Origin: Deltaproteobacteria bacterium
GTDB taxonomy: Bacteria > Myxococcota_A > UBA9160 > UBA6930
Length of the DNA: 43,052 nt
NCBI GenBank assembly: GCA_029261795.1
Contig: JAJDAP010000011.1
Location: 1-43,052 of the forward strand
Direction: 5' to 3'
The notes beneath the pieces are model-generated. The model searched no databases, was not told the origin of the DNA, and worked only from the letters and a program-made list of their open reading frames with translations. This document shows positions 41,805 through 43,052 of the stretch, piece after piece. The position numbers and the translations under genes are program-made. The first letter of the stretch is position 1; every line of letters begins with the position of its first letter.

Positions 41805-42893
41805 CTAGGCGGCCTCGGAGCTGGGCTCGAAGCCGGTGGTCGCCGGCGGCGTCCAAACGCTCTCGAGCGAATCGAACTCCTCGAGGAGTGCGGCCGGATC
41901 GGCGGCCGCCTCCATCGCCTCGGCCAGCGAGCCCCGCAGGTCCTCGCGCTGATCGCGCGGCCTCGAGCGCGTCATCTCGTGCAGCATGTTGTGGAGCATC
42001 CCGTCGACTACGGTCTTGCCAGCGATGGTCTTGCCATCGACGGTGCGCAGCGTTCGAGCGCGAAGCTCCGAGAGGCCCGTCCGCAGGTACTCGACATGCG
42101 GTTTCTCGTCAGCGCGAATGTGCCGGACCATGGTGCCGGCAGCTTCCGGCGCCGCCGAAACCTCGGCATCGGAGAGAACCTGCTCGCCCCAATCGAAGGT
42201 TCCTTCGGCGAAGACTTCGACCACACAGACGCGTGCCATCATCTGGATCATGCGCTCGAGCGTCTGGTCGAGCTGCGGGAACGGGCGCTCGACCTTGCGG
42301 CGCTGGCCCGGGCCGCCGCCGCCCATCATGCGCAGGAGTACGTCACCGGGGATCTTCGGATTTTCGAGGGCGACGTCGCGAGCGGCCTCCCACATCTGCT
42401 TGTGTCCGCCCTCATCGCGATAGCCCGACTCGTCGCGCGCGTGGGCTTCGAAGAGCCCCTTGTCGAGATGCGCCAGCGACGTGCCTTCGACGGGTTCGAC
42501 GACGAGTTCGTGAAGTGCCGGAACCTTCACGTCGCGAATGATCGCGCCGAAGCCTTCCACGATGGAGATGATCGTCAATGTGCGCACGATCGGGTCGCGG
42601 ACGCCGTGGCGCAGCAACAGCTTCGCCTGATCGACGTTGGGATACTGTGGCGGCATCAGCGCCTTCGGGATCTCGACCAGGCTCTGGCCTTCGCTGCGAA
42701 GCTGCGACTGCCACGCCTCGATGGCGGGCCCGCGGTGCAACATGCGCGGCGAACGATAACCGCCGTCATCCTCGAAACCGCCGTGGCAACGAACACCGCC
42801 GGCAATCAGGGGCGCTTCGTAACTGCCGCTCTCGAGCAGCTCCGCAGAGGTAAACGTGACGCGCTCGGGCGCGGTCGCAGGGGCAACGCTCAT
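41805..42893 (-). CDS. Unrecognised protein with ferritin-like di-iron pattern, upstream of AarF-like gene
   Basis: A 362-residue protein that I cannot assign to a named family. Helical segments carry the pattern of ferritin-like di-iron proteins: E113 (IIVEGFGAIIRD region), E161-x2-H164 (RDEGGHKQMW), E226 or E230 (VVEVFAEGTF), and E263-x2-H266 (ADEKPHVEYL). Four Glu and two His in this order form the standard di-iron site of hydroxylases and oxidases such as COQ7 and AurF. A glycine run (MMGGGGPG, 189-196) splits the two halves. ATG 42893 (MSVAPATAP) is chosen over an open stretch that reaches into the palindrome. It is adjacent to a UbiB-like gene, so a role in quinone or lipid hydroxylation is conceivable; this is inference. 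Confidence 0.8.
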   Translation of the reverse strand: MSVAPATAPERVTFTSAELLESGSYEAPLIAGGVRCHGGFEDDGGYRSPRMLHRGPAIEAWQSQLRSEGQSLVEIPKALMPPQYPNVDQAKLLLRHGVRDPIVRTLTIISIVEGFGAIIRDVKVPALHELVVEPVEGTSLAHLDKGLFEAHARDESGYRDEGGHKQMWEAARDVALENPKIPGDVLLRMMGGGGPGQRRKVERPFPQLDQTLERMIQMMARVCVVEVFAEGTFDWGEQVLSDAEVSAAPEAAGTMVRHIRADEKPHVEYLRTGLSELRARTLRTVDGKTIAGKTVVDGMLHNMLHEMTRSRPRDQREDLRGSLAEAMEAAADPAALLEEFDSLESVWTPPATTGFEPSSEAA

Positions 42894-42948
42894 GGGTCGG
42901 TCCTCAGCTTTGAGACGGGCGGCGCGGGGCCCACAAACTAGCGCACTG

Positions 42949-43025
42949 GCGGGGACGGACTCCTCACATTTCAAGTTTGCAAGTTTCAAACTTGCAATCT
43001 TGAAAGGTGAGGAGTCCGTCCCCGC
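42949..43025. repeat. REP-like palindrome, copy 2 (38-base arms, 2 mismatches)
   Basis: Arms at 42949-42986 and 42988-43025 are reverse complements with two mismatches around a single central base. The outer arm GCGGGGACGGACTCCTCA is the same as in copy 1; the AT-rich centre differs in order but again uses AAGTTTG/CAAACTT units. It lies in the 134-base gap between the start at 42893 and a probable gene tail at 43028. The conserved flank GCTCCTA follows on the right in both copies. Confidence 0.88.
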
Positions 43026-43027
43026 TC

Positions 43028-43052
43028 CTATTCTGCGGGAGGGCCCTCGAGG
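43028..43052 (-). CDS. Possible C-terminal tail of a gene entering from beyond the window
   Basis: Read on the minus strand, the last bases encode LEGPPAE and a TAG whose reverse complement lies at 43028-43030. In copy 1 of the palindrome a verified gene also stops with TAG at the same distance from the element, so by analogy this is likely a gene end. Seven residues are too few to identify a product. Confidence 0.35.

Noticed and set aside
39212..42541. An open plus-strand frame of about 1,109 codons opposite three minus-strand genes
   Set aside because: It is antisense to genes with complete motifs (PLP enzyme, AarF-like kinase, di-iron-like protein), has no domain of its own, and is rich in Arg and His as expected for GC-driven shadow frames.
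1..43052. tRNA, rRNA, CRISPR, prophage or toxin-antitoxin genes
   Set aside because: No cloverleaf, rRNA-like sequence, regularly spaced repeats, phage structural genes or small toxin-antitoxin pairs were recognised on either strand.

Overview
The window is a GC-rich, densely packed stretch of about 43 kb with 42 protein-coding genes that I can support, a partial gene at the left edge and a possible seven-residue gene tail at the right edge. I see no rRNA, tRNA, CRISPR array or prophage, and no gap longer than about 300 bases. Three proteins carry lipoprotein signal peptides with a lipobox, and many starts have a good Shine-Dalgarno sequence, so a Gram-negative host is likely. The gene mix is acyl-CoA enzymes, F420-type LLM oxidoreductase, CYP51-like P450, alkylsulfatase, phytanoyl-CoA dioxygenase and many short-chain dehydrogenases. 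It resembles high-GC environmental lineages formerly called Deltaproteobacteria (Myxococcota or Binatota-like). That placement is inference from gene content, not a phylogeny.

Left part (1-8.7 kb): the 3' end of a REP-associated Y1 transposase, a family III CoA-transferase, a DapB-like reductase, a 2TM potassium channel with two RCK modules, a full-length pyruvate carboxylase and a small NTF2-like protein. At 8.7-13.9 kb come an aldose-epimerase-like gene that seems to lack its N-terminus, then a same-strand set: SDR, SnoaL-like protein, CYP51-like P450, 3Fe-4S ferredoxin and Baeyer-Villiger-type flavin monooxygenase. This looks like an oxidative pathway for a sterol, terpenoid or other lipophilic substrate.

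Middle part (13.9-22 kb, mostly minus strand): an Old Yellow Enzyme, two SDRs, a large lipoprotein alkylsulfatase, and a xylose-type ABC importer (xylF, xylH and a half-size xylG). At 22-30.6 kb come a VTT membrane protein, five alpha/beta hydrolase-fold genes (one without its catalytic serine), a tandem TM2 protein, an LLM oxidoreductase, an internally deleted NnrU/MddA-like membrane protein, an acyl-CoA synthetase and a lipoprotein tyrosine phosphatase.

Right part (30.6-43 kb): a phytanoyl-CoA dioxygenase, an SDR, a lipoprotein metallophosphoesterase and a TetR regulator. The regulator is divergent from a six-gene operon (enoyl-CoA hydratase, zinc dehydrogenase, double-hotdog thioesterase, MaoC hydratase, alpha/beta hydrolase, CMD-family protein), with a long palindrome between them that looks like the TetR operator. 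A Cys/Met-metabolism PLP enzyme follows, then a pair made of an AarF/UbiB-like kinase with a changed KxGQ motif and an unrecognised protein with two ExxH motifs (probable di-iron).

The most distinctive DNA feature is a family of long AT-centred palindromes in this GC-rich background, at 30556-30643 and 42949-43025. They share their outer arms and differ in their centres. Together with the REP-type transposase end at 1-273 they suggest a mobile REP-like element. Four of the eight convergent gene pairs share stop-codon bases in a 4-nt overlap.
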